A stretch of DNA of 64,000 nt from Planktothricoides sp. SR001 (GCF_001276715.1 NZ_LIUQ01000001.1:56829-120828); one strand, 5' to 3'. Counted from the first letter of the stretch, positions 46,973 through 56,447 are shown. The notes: generated from the sequence alone by a model not told the origin. Made by a program: numbers and translations.

Positions 46973-47010
46973 TTGGATTAATGTTTGGATTAATGTTTGG
47001 ATTAATGTTT
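46973..47010. repeat. 12-nt tandem repeat ATGTTTGGATTA
   Basis: Three to four copies directly downstream of the small minus-strand gene at 47021. Confidence 0.8.
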
Positions 47011-47020
47011 AGAACACGGT

Positions 47021-47236
47021 TTAGAGCACGGTAGAGAGTTCATCGACAATTTGCACTCGTCCCCGGTAGATAGAACCCAGGAGGCGATCAACGGAAAAGC
47101 GGTCTTCTTCGCTGATGGATTCATCTAAAATTGCGGCCATTAGTCCATAGCGGTCTGCTTTGGTGATTTTATGAGTGTCGCGGACAACGGCAAGTAGTTC
47201 AGAAATGGCTCCGGGGATCAGTTTAATGGGGAACAT
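47021..47236 (-). CDS. Small conserved-looking protein of unknown function
   Basis: 71 residues, probably a real gene: clean ATG, regular amphipathic helices ('AISELLAVVRDTHKITKADRYG'-type, split here), cyanobacterial codon use and no overlapping gene. Charged and leucine-rich, no membrane segment or signal peptide, so probably a small helical cytosolic protein. Function not recognised. It is the last gene of the minus-strand run that includes the CHAT protein, with 257 bases between them. Confidence 0.7.
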   Translation of the reverse strand: MFPIKLIPGAISELLAVVRDTHKITKADRYGLMAAILDESISEEDRFSVDRLLGSIYRGRVQIVDELSTVL

Positions 47237-47493
47237 GGGACGTTTTTTTAACTCGATACTTATATCATCTCCCCATTACCCAGATTAACCTGCGATAGCG
47301 CATCCGCGCCGCGAGAGCGATCGCACCTGTCAAGCACTGGTGATTTTTTCCCTGCGATCGCGTGATTTCCGTTATCCCTGATGATGATTTTGGTCACAGT
47401 CAATGATCCTTATTGGTTATTCCGGTGAATTGATCGATAACCAATCACCAACCAATCACCATAATTCGTAGCTTAACCGACTTATCCATGTCC

Positions 47494-50157
47494 CTATCGC
47501 CAATTGCCCACTAAAACATAAGGCGACCAAAAATAAGGAAATTTGTATCCATCTTGTTGTAAAAGACTTAACTGAGCCCGTCGCAGTGCTTCGGCTTTAG
47601 AAACGTTGGGATCGCGGGCTAATTCCTGATAGAATCTGACCATTAGCTGTGCCGTAGAATCATCGCTGACTTGCCACAATGTGGCCAAGGTACTGCGTGC
47701 CCCTGCCCTGACCACAACACCCGCTAATCCCAAGGCAGCGCGATCGTCTCCAGCGGCGGTTTCACAAGCACTGAAAACCAATAATTCAATCGGCCTCGAT
47801 AATTCTGCTTCTTTTTTGCGGAGTAAATTATCTAAATCTTTGACATTAATTTTACCATCCCAGCTTAAAATAAAGGTATTTTTCGCTTGAGAACTAAATT
47901 GGCCGTGAGTAGCAATATGAACTACTGGAAAAGATAGTGAATTGATTTGCTCTTGTAAAGTAGCGCTAGTAAATTCCTCATTTAAGATAACCTGACTGGG
48001 AATTTCTGTGGTAATTTGCTGTATTTCCTTCTCTACATTCGGCAGCGCCGAGAACCCATGCCTTGCTGCTGATAAACCGGCGATTAGTAGTTGGAGATTT
48101 TCTCTAAATAACGGTTGAGATGGGAGGAGTTGCAGTCCAGGATTGAGGGCAATACTATAGGTTTCAATTAAATATTTATCTCCATCGTGCAAAGCCGCCA
48201 TTGGAATATTTCGCAGGAGTCCATCGAGGATAAATACCAAAGTTTGCACCTGACTATTTTTTAAATCAGATTCAGCAGGCAAAATTAGCCAATTATATAT
48301 TTGTTGAGCCGTTTCTAAACCTCGTTTATTGTTACCCGATTCTCGGGCGATATTTTGCCTTAATTTATTTATTTCTGATTCAACTTTTCCCTGAGTTTGC
48401 ATTGTATTGTAAAGACGTAATGGTGCGTTGGGTAAAGCTAAGATTACGGCAATTCTGTCCGGTAAAATAATCGGATAAATTACCGCAGCGGTGGGATCAA
48501 GTTGGTCAATTTGTACAGGGTTTGCGTCTAAACAAGCTTCTTGAAAAAAGTTGTCTAGTTCAGCGAGTTGTAGGTATTCGATCGCCTGTCTAGCGGCTCG
48601 TAAATTCTCTTGATTCGCTTCTTCATTCGGAGCGGTTAATAAACTGACAAATTCCCGATAAACGGGTTCAATACTGTCCCGAAAAGAAAACTGAATATCC
48701 GGGTTATCGGGATTGATAGAAGCTAAATCTTTGCGTAGATATTGCAGGGTTTCCACGGCAACGGAATAAGCAGCGATCGCCTCTTTTCTATTTCCTTGGG
48801 CTTTCAACACTCTTCCTAACTGCCACTGCCATCGATAAGCAATTTCTGTGGCATTGATGGATTGGGCTAAAACTAAAGCTTTTTCGGTGATATTTTTGGC
48901 TTCTTCCGGTTGTTTTGTCAGTTCATATAATTTCCCTAAACTACCTAGGGCATAAGATTCAGTGCGGGGGTCATTTAACTTTTTGGCCTGTTGAACTGCG
49001 ATCGCTAATTCCCTAGCCATCTTAGAAATTTGCGATCGCTCATTTAAGGATGAATCGCGATCGAAAGATAATCGCATTAAATTGTTAACCCAATTAATTC
49101 GAGCATTTACCGATTGACGACTAATGGGTAATTGCTCAAGTTGTTGTTGAATTAAGGGAACTAAAGATTGCGCTTCCTTGAGTTTTTCTGTATCAATTAG
49201 TAAACTAAGCTGGTTAAGCTGCGCTCGCAATCTCAAAGCGGGAGAATTAGATTGATCCGCTACTTTTTGATAGCCATTGAGAGCAATTTTGATTTCAGTA
49301 TTGGCGGTTTTTTGGTCTCTGAATTCGAGGGCATTTTTGGCGATCGCTCTAGCTGTATTGGCTAAACTTAACTCAGCCTCTGCGATCGCCGATGATAACC
49401 TTAAATTTTGTGATATAGTTAAACTTTGCTGCAATAATTCCCGGGATTTGGCTAAATCCCCGGTAGCCCGTAAGACATTGCCTAGACTGCGTAATCCCGT
49501 GGCTTTAATTAAAGAGGCCGGTTCATTTTTTATGGCAATTTCTACCGCTTCCAAAGTTGTCCGCGATCGCCGATAAAGTCCTAAAGTTTGCATTGCCTGA
49601 GCTTGGTTAATTTTGGCGCCGATCGCTCCTGCGGTATCATTAATTTCGGCGTAAGTTTTTGCGGCATCCTGCCAACTACTTAAGGCTGCTTCCGTTTGAC
49701 CTGTCGCATATTGCAAATGACCTTGGGTATTGAACGCTTGCGCTAAAATCGATAATTCTGCGGCATTAAAATCAGTTTTTTCCGGGGTTTTAATCAGGGC
49801 AATACAAGAGGCGATCGCATTCGTCGCCTCTGGCCATTGTCCTAATTTTTGAGCGGCCAAAGATAAATAATTCAATGCCAACGCTTCATTTAATGAATCT
49901 CCTGCCCGATGAGATTCTGTCACCGCTTGTTGCCACACCGTTGCCGCTTGGGAAAATTGTTCCGCTTGGAAAAAATCCCGACCTTCTTGCAACCGTTGTT
50001 GATAATTATAATTCTGGGGAGTTTGGGCAACGGCTGTTATATCTTTGGTGTCATCGCTATTTGATTTTAAAATAGCGATCGGATTTGGCAGAATCGGCAT
50101 CATAGCGATCGCCATTCCCACCCCAATACTAAAAAAAAATTTTGGATAATTTTTCAT
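47494..50157 (-). CDS. TPR-repeat CHAT domain protein
   Basis: 887 residues. A signal peptide or anchor (about 1-25) is followed by about ten TPR-like helical repeats (about 50-500) and a C-terminal CHAT domain (about 600-885). CHAT is a caspase-like (clan CD) peptidase fold; the catalytic dyad is visible as His in 'VVHIATHGQFSS' and Cys in 'LLVFSACETAAGDD'. 'GARSTLATLWQVSD' and the final 'PYFWSPYVLVG' are typical. TPR-CHAT proteins are common in cyanobacteria beside TPS exoproteins; processing of a secreted partner is an inference. The next gene upstream is the FhaB-type exoprotein. Confidence 0.92.
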   Translation of the reverse strand: MKNYPKFFFSIGVGMAIAMMPILPNPIAILKSNSDDTKDITAVAQTPQNYNYQQRLQEGRDFFQAEQFSQAATVWQQAVTESHRAGDSLNEALALNYLSLAAQKLGQWPEATNAIASCIALIKTPEKTDFNAAELSILAQAFNTQGHLQYATGQTEAALSSWQDAAKTYAEINDTAGAIGAKINQAQAMQTLGLYRRSRTTLEAVEIAIKNEPASLIKATGLRSLGNVLRATGDLAKSRELLQQSLTISQNLRLSSAIAEAELSLANTARAIAKNALEFRDQKTANTEIKIALNGYQKVADQSNSPALRLRAQLNQLSLLIDTEKLKEAQSLVPLIQQQLEQLPISRQSVNARINWVNNLMRLSFDRDSSLNERSQISKMARELAIAVQQAKKLNDPRTESYALGSLGKLYELTKQPEEAKNITEKALVLAQSINATEIAYRWQWQLGRVLKAQGNRKEAIAAYSVAVETLQYLRKDLASINPDNPDIQFSFRDSIEPVYREFVSLLTAPNEEANQENLRAARQAIEYLQLAELDNFFQEACLDANPVQIDQLDPTAAVIYPIILPDRIAVILALPNAPLRLYNTMQTQGKVESEINKLRQNIARESGNNKRGLETAQQIYNWLILPAESDLKNSQVQTLVFILDGLLRNIPMAALHDGDKYLIETYSIALNPGLQLLPSQPLFRENLQLLIAGLSAARHGFSALPNVEKEIQQITTEIPSQVILNEEFTSATLQEQINSLSFPVVHIATHGQFSSQAKNTFILSWDGKINVKDLDNLLRKKEAELSRPIELLVFSACETAAGDDRAALGLAGVVVRAGARSTLATLWQVSDDSTAQLMVRFYQELARDPNVSKAEALRRAQLSLLQQDGYKFPYFWSPYVLVGNWR

Positions 50158-50205
50158 TGATATTCCCCTAGGAATGATGGTGATAATATTAAGTGCGATC
50201 GGACA

Positions 50206-50272
50206 GAAACCGGGTTTCTAGCAAAATTGTTGGGAATAGACGCAAAAATCATCGCAGAAACCCGGTTTCTTT
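50206..50272. repeat. Inverted pair of AGAAACCGGGTTTCT repeats
   Basis: AGAAACCGGGTTTCT (50206) and AGAAACCCGGTTTCT (50255) form an inverted pair in the gap between the CHAT and FhaB-type genes. Confidence 0.85.
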
Positions 50273-50377
50273 CATTCGGATATTAATAGGACTTACGGAA
50301 CGAATCTATATATGGCGTATTGGTGCGTTACTGCTCGGAACAACACCCTACGGATAGCGTTCATGCGTAATTCCTGA

Positions 50378-52984
50378 TTAATTCACAAGACAGCCCTCCT
50401 GGGGTCTTAGATTAAGATTATTCGGCGTTGCCGTCGGCGTTTTAGCCACCAACTCCATATTTCCATTAGCATTAATCGTCCATCCTTGGGCTTCCACCAG
50501 TGGCAGATTTGACTGTGCAGAAATCACCGGATTTGGGATTTTTTCCCAAGAGAAAAACTCTCCCAGGGGTCTTAAATCAATCCAAGTGGCCTCATCATTC
50601 ATCGCATCAATTGGATTTGGTGGTATCCCCCCCTTGCCGGTGACAATAAACTCGCTTTGTTGCTCACCGGGACGGCAGCTAGAATCGATTTGTTTGGTGG
50701 CATCCACAATATTTTCCGGTAACTGGATTAACCCAGAAGTCACATCAATTTCTGTATTAATTTCCACGATGCCACTAAATTCCGCACCTAGTGCTGATGT
50801 AGCAGTAATGTCACTTTTGGGGGTTGGTTCATCCCGAAACGCTGTGCCAAAAATCCCATTTGCATCGATCATCACACGACCGCCAAAACTTTGTGCGGCA
50901 TTGGCATTAATATCACTATTTTCTAAAGCCACTAAGTTGTCCGTATTGATGGTAATATTCCCACCAGTTGCTAGGCCGGTGGCTTCGGTGATCATGGTAC
51001 TACCCCGACGTAATTCAATATTTGATGCGTTAACAGTAATATTCCCCTGGTCTCCAGAGGCTGCCTTTGCCGTAATAATTCCCTCGTTATCCAATAAAAC
51101 AGAATTTGCTTGAATCTCAATACTACCCGCTGGCCCTTTTCCTTGAGGAGTTAGGTTACGACTATGAAAATTACTCGCGCTTACGGTAGCACCATCCCGG
51201 ATCGTCAGTCGATCAGTAATAATATTCACATCGCCCCCCGCTCCTGTCCCAGTGCCATCTTTCCTCCCATCTATGGCACTGGCCAATAACCCAGTGCGAC
51301 GGATTTCAGTCTGACCAATTAGCTCTATGGTTTCGGCTGTGATGCTTAATTGACCAGCATTCCCCGCCGCAAAAGTAATCGTGCTGATCTGAGATCCATC
51401 AGTGAGGGCTAACTGACCTGTTTTTATGGTCAAGTTGCCTGCATTGCCTTGTTTATTGGTATAAGTAGTAATTGTAGCGCTATCAGAGAGAGTTAACTGG
51501 CCTGTTTCTATCAATAGGTTTCCTCCATTTCCAATAGCTTCTGATTCCACGGAAGTCGCCAATCTGCTACCGGATTTATAAGCAGTATTCAACCCGCTTA
51601 AAGTGACTGATTCACTAGCGCGAATCGTCAAATCCCCTGCATTGCCTTGTCCGTAGGTTGCTGTAGAGATAAAAGCTCCATCATAGAGATTTAATTTTGT
51701 CGTTTCCAGAGTCAAATTGCCTGCATTCCCAGTGGCTTGTCGATAAACTGCCATCTGCAAGCGGCTACTTACGCCATTGCTATCTAACCCACTGAAAGTC
51801 ACTGAATCCGCAGCCCGAATACTCAAATCTCCCCCATTTCCCTGTCCTAAAGTTGAGGTGGTGATAGCGGCTCCATCAGAGAGAGTTAAATTATTGCTTT
51901 CCAGGATAACTGTGCCTGCATTGTTGCTGCCGTTGACATCAACCCCAGTGCCGACAAGACTCGCAAAACCCAAGGGGTTAGAACCGTTTAATTGTATGCT
52001 CTCGGTGGTGCGAACCGTCAGATTTTGACCAGGTTGGTTTCCTTCTGTGAAAGAAAGAATCGCTGACCCGTCCCTTAACCACAGATTTCGCCCTTGAATT
52101 TGGATTCGACCGCCGCCAGATCCCGAAGCATCTAACGAGGCAGCAGCATTGAGGTAAATATCTCGGAAATCTGTGAGTTCTGAATATCCTAAGTCCCAGC
52201 CATTGTCTGTGGCATTTAAGTCAACGGTTTGATGATCTCCAATCCCAGCGAGTTCAATTCTTCCCCCTCTTGACGTGAGGTTTCCTCCGTTTAGCTCAAT
52301 GTCAGCACTGACTAAAGCTAAGGTTTTATCTTGTACTTCTAAGCCTATAGGACGATTGTTTCTGAGAATTAATCCGGTATTTGGGTCAACAGAGAGATTA
52401 TTTCCAGAACCTTGGACAATAATTTTGCCCGGATTGACTCCCATTTGTAAGCCGACGGGAAGGGTTACCGTGAGTAAGGGTGTGGTGTCACTGGGTAGGC
52501 TACTGAAAGTCGCGCCATCAGCAAAGTTAATTTGATGAGCCGTCGAAGCAAAAAATGAGCCGCCGATGTTTAATTGGGCATTTGGGCCAAAGACCATCCC
52601 GTTAGGATTTAGCAAAAATAAATTAGCGGTGCCATTGGCTCGAATTAACCCATCAATATGAGAAATCGAGTTGCCGGTCACTCGACTAAAAATATTTTGA
52701 ATATCCAAAGCATTATTAAAAAATACTTCCCTACCAGTGGTTAGGGAAAAAGTTTCAAAGCTATGAAACAAGTTTCCCCCAGATTGGGTTCCTCCGTCAA
52801 TCTGATTAATATTCCCCTGTGGGGTGACAAGGGAATTCACTGGAAGAGTTGCATCGGGGACGATTTGAGCTTTAGCTGCACAGGTTAAATCTATGAAAAA
52901 TATCGATAAAATTAATATTGTCCTTTGAGTATTTAGGTGGATTTTTAATCGTAAATTTACGATTTTTTCTAGGTAATATTTCAT
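50378..52984 (-). CDS. FhaB/TpsA-type filamentous haemagglutinin-like exoprotein
   Basis: 868 residues from ATG 52984; the frame reaches a TTG at 53014. An extended signal peptide ('ILILSIFFIDLTCAAKAQ') leads to a TPS secretion domain (about 35-290) with 'GGNLFHSFETFSLTTG', 'SHIDGLIRANGTANLFLLNPNGMVFGP' (split here) and 'GSFFASTA'. The rest is a beta-helix of repeats such as 'LTLSDGAAITT' and 'GNAGDLTIRA'. Such proteins cross the outer membrane through a TpsB partner (Omp85-like); no TpsB gene is present in this window. The C-terminus lacks a haemagglutinin repeat tail and is short for an adhesin, as is common in cyanobacteria. Confidence 0.92.
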   Translation of the reverse strand: MKYYLEKIVNLRLKIHLNTQRTILILSIFFIDLTCAAKAQIVPDATLPVNSLVTPQGNINQIDGGTQSGGNLFHSFETFSLTTGREVFFNNALDIQNIFSRVTGNSISHIDGLIRANGTANLFLLNPNGMVFGPNAQLNIGGSFFASTAHQINFADGATFSSLPSDTTPLLTVTLPVGLQMGVNPGKIIVQGSGNNLSVDPNTGLILRNNRPIGLEVQDKTLALVSADIELNGGNLTSRGGRIELAGIGDHQTVDLNATDNGWDLGYSELTDFRDIYLNAAASLDASGSGGGRIQIQGRNLWLRDGSAILSFTEGNQPGQNLTVRTTESIQLNGSNPLGFASLVGTGVDVNGSNNAGTVILESNNLTLSDGAAITTSTLGQGNGGDLSIRAADSVTFSGLDSNGVSSRLQMAVYRQATGNAGNLTLETTKLNLYDGAFISTATYGQGNAGDLTIRASESVTLSGLNTAYKSGSRLATSVESEAIGNGGNLLIETGQLTLSDSATITTYTNKQGNAGNLTIKTGQLALTDGSQISTITFAAGNAGQLSITAETIELIGQTEIRRTGLLASAIDGRKDGTGTGAGGDVNIITDRLTIRDGATVSASNFHSRNLTPQGKGPAGSIEIQANSVLLDNEGIITAKAASGDQGNITVNASNIELRRGSTMITEATGLATGGNITINTDNLVALENSDINANAAQSFGGRVMIDANGIFGTAFRDEPTPKSDITATSALGAEFSGIVEINTEIDVTSGLIQLPENIVDATKQIDSSCRPGEQQSEFIVTGKGGIPPNPIDAMNDEATWIDLRPLGEFFSWEKIPNPVISAQSNLPLVEAQGWTINANGNMELVAKTPTATPNNLNLRPQEGCLVN

Positions 52985-53066
52985 TATACTTAAACCATCG
53001 ATTGAGCAAACCAAATTTCAGAGAAGTTAAGGAATTTTCTATTTAGAAAACCAGAAATATCTGTAG

Positions 53067-53260
53067 GGGCCAAGCATGACCGCAGTAGGGGCGAATGGCC
53101 ATATAGCCTGACGGCATGGGCTTCGCAAGGACGCCCCTACAATATTGTACGGGCGAAGCATTCCGGCAGAAGTTTGATGCTGAAAATATTAAATTAAATA
53201 CCGGAATGCTTCGCCCCTACGGAATGCTTCGCCCTACCGTGGTTCAGTAGGGGCGAAACC
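53067..53260. repeat. Composite GTAGGGGCGAATGGCC / GGAATGCTTCGCCCC repeat block
   Basis: Carries the same composite unit as 39865-39913 (GCGAATGGCCATATAGCCTGACGG ... GCAAGGACGCCCCTAC, split here), plus inverted CGAAGCATTCCGG and CCGGAATGCTTCGCCCC copies. It fills much of the 413-base gap between the exoprotein and DUF928 genes. Confidence 0.88.
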
Positions 53261-53312
53261 GCTGTAAGTGATTTTGGCGATCGTTAACAATTAGCTTGTA
53301 ATGAGAGCGCAA

Positions 53313-53340
53313 TAGGGTGGGTAAAATTTTGCCCACCCTA
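53313..53340. repeat. TAGGGTGGGTAAAATTTTGCCCACCCTA palindrome
   Basis: Two 14-base arms with one mismatch, 58 bases past the DUF928 stop codon. The half-site GGGTGGGCAAAA also bounds the element at 62820-62964, so it is a repeat family member; terminator action is possible but there is no T-run. Confidence 0.75.
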
Positions 53341-53397
53341 ACCAGAAGTAGCTCCTGATTTTTCCGTAAACACTGTTACTTTTTCAGATTAAGGAGT

Positions 53398-54252
53398 CTA
53401 TTCTTCTGTTGATTCTTCTAATGAGATCGTCTCTATTGGTAAGGACACAAATTCTTGAAGTCCTGCGGAGTTTAAGAGATTTTGCCACTTTTCCGCAGCG
53501 ATCGCATCATCAGAGTTTTCCTGCCGAAGTTGGGCTAAAATGGCGATCGCATCATACCAAATTCCCGTTTTTGCATATAAGCCCGATTGAGTCAGGGTAT
53601 CTGCATTTTTCAGTTCATTCGCTAAAGCTGGATTAACTTCGACTCGTTGCGTCCAGGCATTGATATCAACATTCTTGCTTAAATTATCAGGATCGCACAC
53701 GATAGAAAAATACCAGTGATAACTACGATTAACTTCAAGATTAATCGATTCAGGCAAGCGGATAACTAAGGTTTTCGCTTCCCCAGAAATGGGAAAGGTC
53801 TTTCTGTAGATATCCTCCTCATTTTCATCTTTTAAAACAAATTCTGCGGTTGATGCCGTCGTTTGAGGACTATAGATGAAAAATTGAGGAGAAGCGGAAA
53901 CTGTCATTCCCGATCTTGGGGGATGATTTGGCAATTTGGGAGTTAATGGAGCCAGCGATGATCCGATTAAATCCTGGTCTAACTCCTGGTCGGCTTCGCA
54001 TCTTCCTCCTCGATTTTCTAGAGCAAATGGCTTAGATGTTTCAAATGCTTCTGGTGGCGGTGGTGCATAACCGCCTTGGCAACCCGGGTTATTTATGGGG
54101 CACCCCTGAGCCAATAGATTCTCTTGTGGAGAATGGTCAGGCCCAAATTTTACTGAGGTATTAGCTTCTCCGGGAAAAGGTCGCACAATTCCCGCAATTG
54201 CACTAATTGAAACAAGACAACTGAAAATGCTTAATTTCCATAAAACGCTCAT
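53398..54252 (-). CDS. DUF928 domain protein, secreted
   Basis: 284 residues. A signal peptide (about 1-30) precedes a linker and the DUF928 domain (about 80-250): 'NRGGRCEAD', 'LTVSASP'-like 'MTVSASPQFFIYSPQT', 'AEFVLKDENEEDIYRKTFPI', 'YHWYFSIVCDPDN', 'AWTQRVEVNP', 'LYAKTGIWYDAI'. The domain's function is unknown; in cyanobacteria it recurs next to TPR-CHAT and TPS exoprotein genes, as here. A periplasmic or outer-membrane role alongside the exoprotein is likely but unproven. Confidence 0.9.
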   Translation of the reverse strand: MSVLWKLSIFSCLVSISAIAGIVRPFPGEANTSVKFGPDHSPQENLLAQGCPINNPGCQGGYAPPPPEAFETSKPFALENRGGRCEADQELDQDLIGSSLAPLTPKLPNHPPRSGMTVSASPQFFIYSPQTTASTAEFVLKDENEEDIYRKTFPISGEAKTLVIRLPESINLEVNRSYHWYFSIVCDPDNLSKNVDINAWTQRVEVNPALANELKNADTLTQSGLYAKTGIWYDAIAILAQLRQENSDDAIAAEKWQNLLNSAGLQEFVSLPIETISLEESTEE

Positions 54253-54537
54253 AATTAGAAAATCCTACTAGGATATATTTAATATTGACAGACAATCACG
54301 ATAGCCGAGAGCAGAAAGCCGCCTTTGCTATATCAGCCGTCATCATCTAAGCCTTCACCAGGGAATCAGACATTTATGTAAGTAGGCTTTTGGCCTAATT
54401 GCACGACTAATTACATAATTGAGAACATAATTTAGATGCAGCCATATGATTTTAAATCTTAACAATAACCTGATTAATCATATAGCAATTTAGCTTGGGT
54501 TTTTCAGTCTGGGAGTTCAGTCATCAATCATCAACAT

Positions 54538-54828
54538 TCATAAAAATGATCGGCCAATTTCGGCATTGGTGAATCCGGGCGCTGTTTTTGAGTCTTCTTC
54601 CCATTGTCCTCTATGAGTACCTCCCCCAAGTATAAGAGGAGTGCCGTCAAATCCTCTTCGTGGTGGTGTATATTTAGCCCGTTTATTTTCTTTTGGGGAA
54701 GGTTATTGGGCGAAGGTTACGGAATGATAGGCTAGTCTGAGAAATGGTCGGAGAGTTCCACTGATTCCACCAATCGTAAAAATAAAACCAACAATCGCTA
54801 TTTTCCCGATTCTGCTCACAAATTTCAT
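54538..54828 (-). pseudogene. Truncated DUF928-like gene with internal stop
   Basis: Reading from ATG 54828 (preceded by AGGAGTACCT) gives a signal peptide of 41 residues ending 'HSVTFAQ', then an in-frame TAA (54703-54705). The same frame continues with 'KYTPPRRGFDGTPLILGGGT', which resembles the start of mature DUF928 proteins, until TGA at 54538-54540. The rest of the domain is missing. This looks like a decayed second copy just upstream of the intact DUF928 gene. The remaining gaps (54253-54537 and 54829-55090) show nothing else. Confidence 0.6.
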
Positions 54829-55093
54829 AGGTACTCCTATTTTGAGTTCCTGTAGGCACTAACCTAACACATAATATTGGGATCTGTCTAGTTCTGCAAT
54901 AAAAATTAATCTATCAATGCACCCTTTAACCCTTAGCTTAGGTCAGCAAAACCCGATAAACCAGATCGACATTCACGGGGTGTTGGCGTTTTTTTTAGCA
55001 AATGCAGATAAATTATGTGCGACTTTTAGCTGGTAGATATTCGCGTTTTTTCGGCAATTAATACCGTTTACAATTAAAAAAGCATAGAATAGC

Positions 55094-55212
55094 GGGGCGG
55101 GGCGAAGCATTCCGGTATATAGGTTAATATTTTGATCATTGTAGGGGCGAATGGCCATTCGCCCTTGTACGGGCGAATGGCCATTCGCCCCTACGGAATG
55201 CTTTGCCTCTAC
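55094..55212. repeat. GGGGCGAATGGCCATTCGCCC repeats
   Basis: Two tandem copies of the palindrome (55144-55165 and 55171-55193), flanked by GGGGCGAAGCATTCCGG and CGGAATGCTTTGCC, so a further block of the dispersed family seen at 39790 and 53067. Confidence 0.85.
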
Positions 55213-55377
55213 TGTTGGATGAATTTTTGTAAATAGTATAAAATCCGGTAAATACCCCTATAAATGGATTTTGCAAAACTTTATAATTTGGCTAGAATAT
55301 TATTATGTTTATTGCCAAATAAAATTGCTTTATTTAAACCGATCGCTCGTCGTTTCTGTTCTGTGACTTTTGCCAGT

Positions 55378-56169
55378 CTATTTCCGACTAATTAAAGTTC
55401 CTGGAGTCTTGTAAGCCAATAAAGTTGCCTCTATTTGTCCCACAACTTTACCGCTAAAAATTCTAACTTCTAAATCCGGTAATTCTTGAATTAATGCTAA
55501 CATTTTTGCCACTTTGTCCGCCATACCCCCGGTGACATCAGTGCCATCAGACCCGCCTAATTCTGGCGCGATCGCATCAAAGTTGTCTGGGGTAATTTTC
55601 TCAATAATCTTGCCGGTGCGATCGTAAATACCCGCCACTTCTCCTAATAAAAAAATCCGCTGCGGCTTTAATTCTTTGGCTAAATAGGCAAATATTTTTT
55701 CTGTAGAAATAATCGTGCCTCCCAGCCGTGCATCCACTGCCACATCCCCATAAACCACGGGAATCAAGCGATGTTTTAATGCGGTGACAATTGGCACCGT
55801 TTGCATATGAATTATTTGGCCATTTTCACATAAAGTAGATGCCGAAGGCTGTACAGAAAAAATCGGTAAACGAAATTCTGATAAAGTCTCGATAACTAGA
55901 TGATTTAATCGTCTAGCCATGACACTAACTTCGGCAAATCCCTGCCATTGTTCAGCGGTGACAACTCCATCGATTGTGCCATATTTTTTGGCTACAAAAT
56001 GACCAAAAGACCCGCTACCATGCCCAATTAACCAGCGCCATTCCGGTTGTGTTCTTCTGACCTGGGCAATTTCTTGGGCAACTTGATAGATAATTTGGCG
56101 ATGAAAGCTGCTAGGTTCTCGTTTGTCCGTAATCAGAGAACCACCCAATTTAATAAAAGTTAACATCAT
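55378..56169 (-). CDS. Isopentenyl phosphate kinase-like amino acid kinase family protein
   Basis: 263 residues of the amino acid kinase fold. 'IKLGGSLITDK' binds the phosphates; 'GHGSGSFGHFVAKKYG' carries the His (His57) that marks isopentenyl phosphate kinases; 'VYGDVAVDARLGG' and 'GTDVTGGMADKV' complete the family pattern. The enzyme phosphorylates isopentenyl phosphate to isopentenyl diphosphate. It is best known from archaea and plants. Cyanobacteria make isoprenoids by the MEP route, so here it would salvage the monophosphate (inference). Glutamate-5-kinase and uridylate kinase are excluded by the His motif. It stands alone between repeats. Confidence 0.82.
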   Translation of the reverse strand: MMLTFIKLGGSLITDKREPSSFHRQIIYQVAQEIAQVRRTQPEWRWLIGHGSGSFGHFVAKKYGTIDGVVTAEQWQGFAEVSVMARRLNHLVIETLSEFRLPIFSVQPSASTLCENGQIIHMQTVPIVTALKHRLIPVVYGDVAVDARLGGTIISTEKIFAYLAKELKPQRIFLLGEVAGIYDRTGKIIEKITPDNFDAIAPELGGSDGTDVTGGMADKVAKMLALIQELPDLEVRIFSGKVVGQIEATLLAYKTPGTLISRK

Positions 56170-56202
56170 GGCAATTTTCTTAGATAAGCGATCGCTGACA
56201 AA

Positions 56203-56320
56203 AAAGAAACCGGGTTGCGAAAAAAAAACCGGGTTTCTGGGTTAACTTAATCAAAAAACTCGGTTTCTGGGTTAATTTTAGCATCATCGCCCACATCTTA
56301 GTTAAGAAACCGGTTTTCTT
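56203..56320. repeat. AAACCGGGTTTCT-type repeat cluster
   Basis: Four degenerate direct copies (GAAACCGGGTT, AAACCGGGTTTCTGGGTTAA, AACTCGGTTTCTGGGTTAA, GAAACCGGTTTTCTT). An open frame across them is an artefact. Confidence 0.8.
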
Positions 56321-56447
56321 GGGACTTTGGTTTCTGACAGAAAAGGCGATCGCCACCTGATCGCCTGCCGACCGAAAAAGCAATCTCCGCCTAATTAATT
56401 TGAAAAATGCTATAATCTTAATAACTGTTTAGGAGAATTGAGTAATT

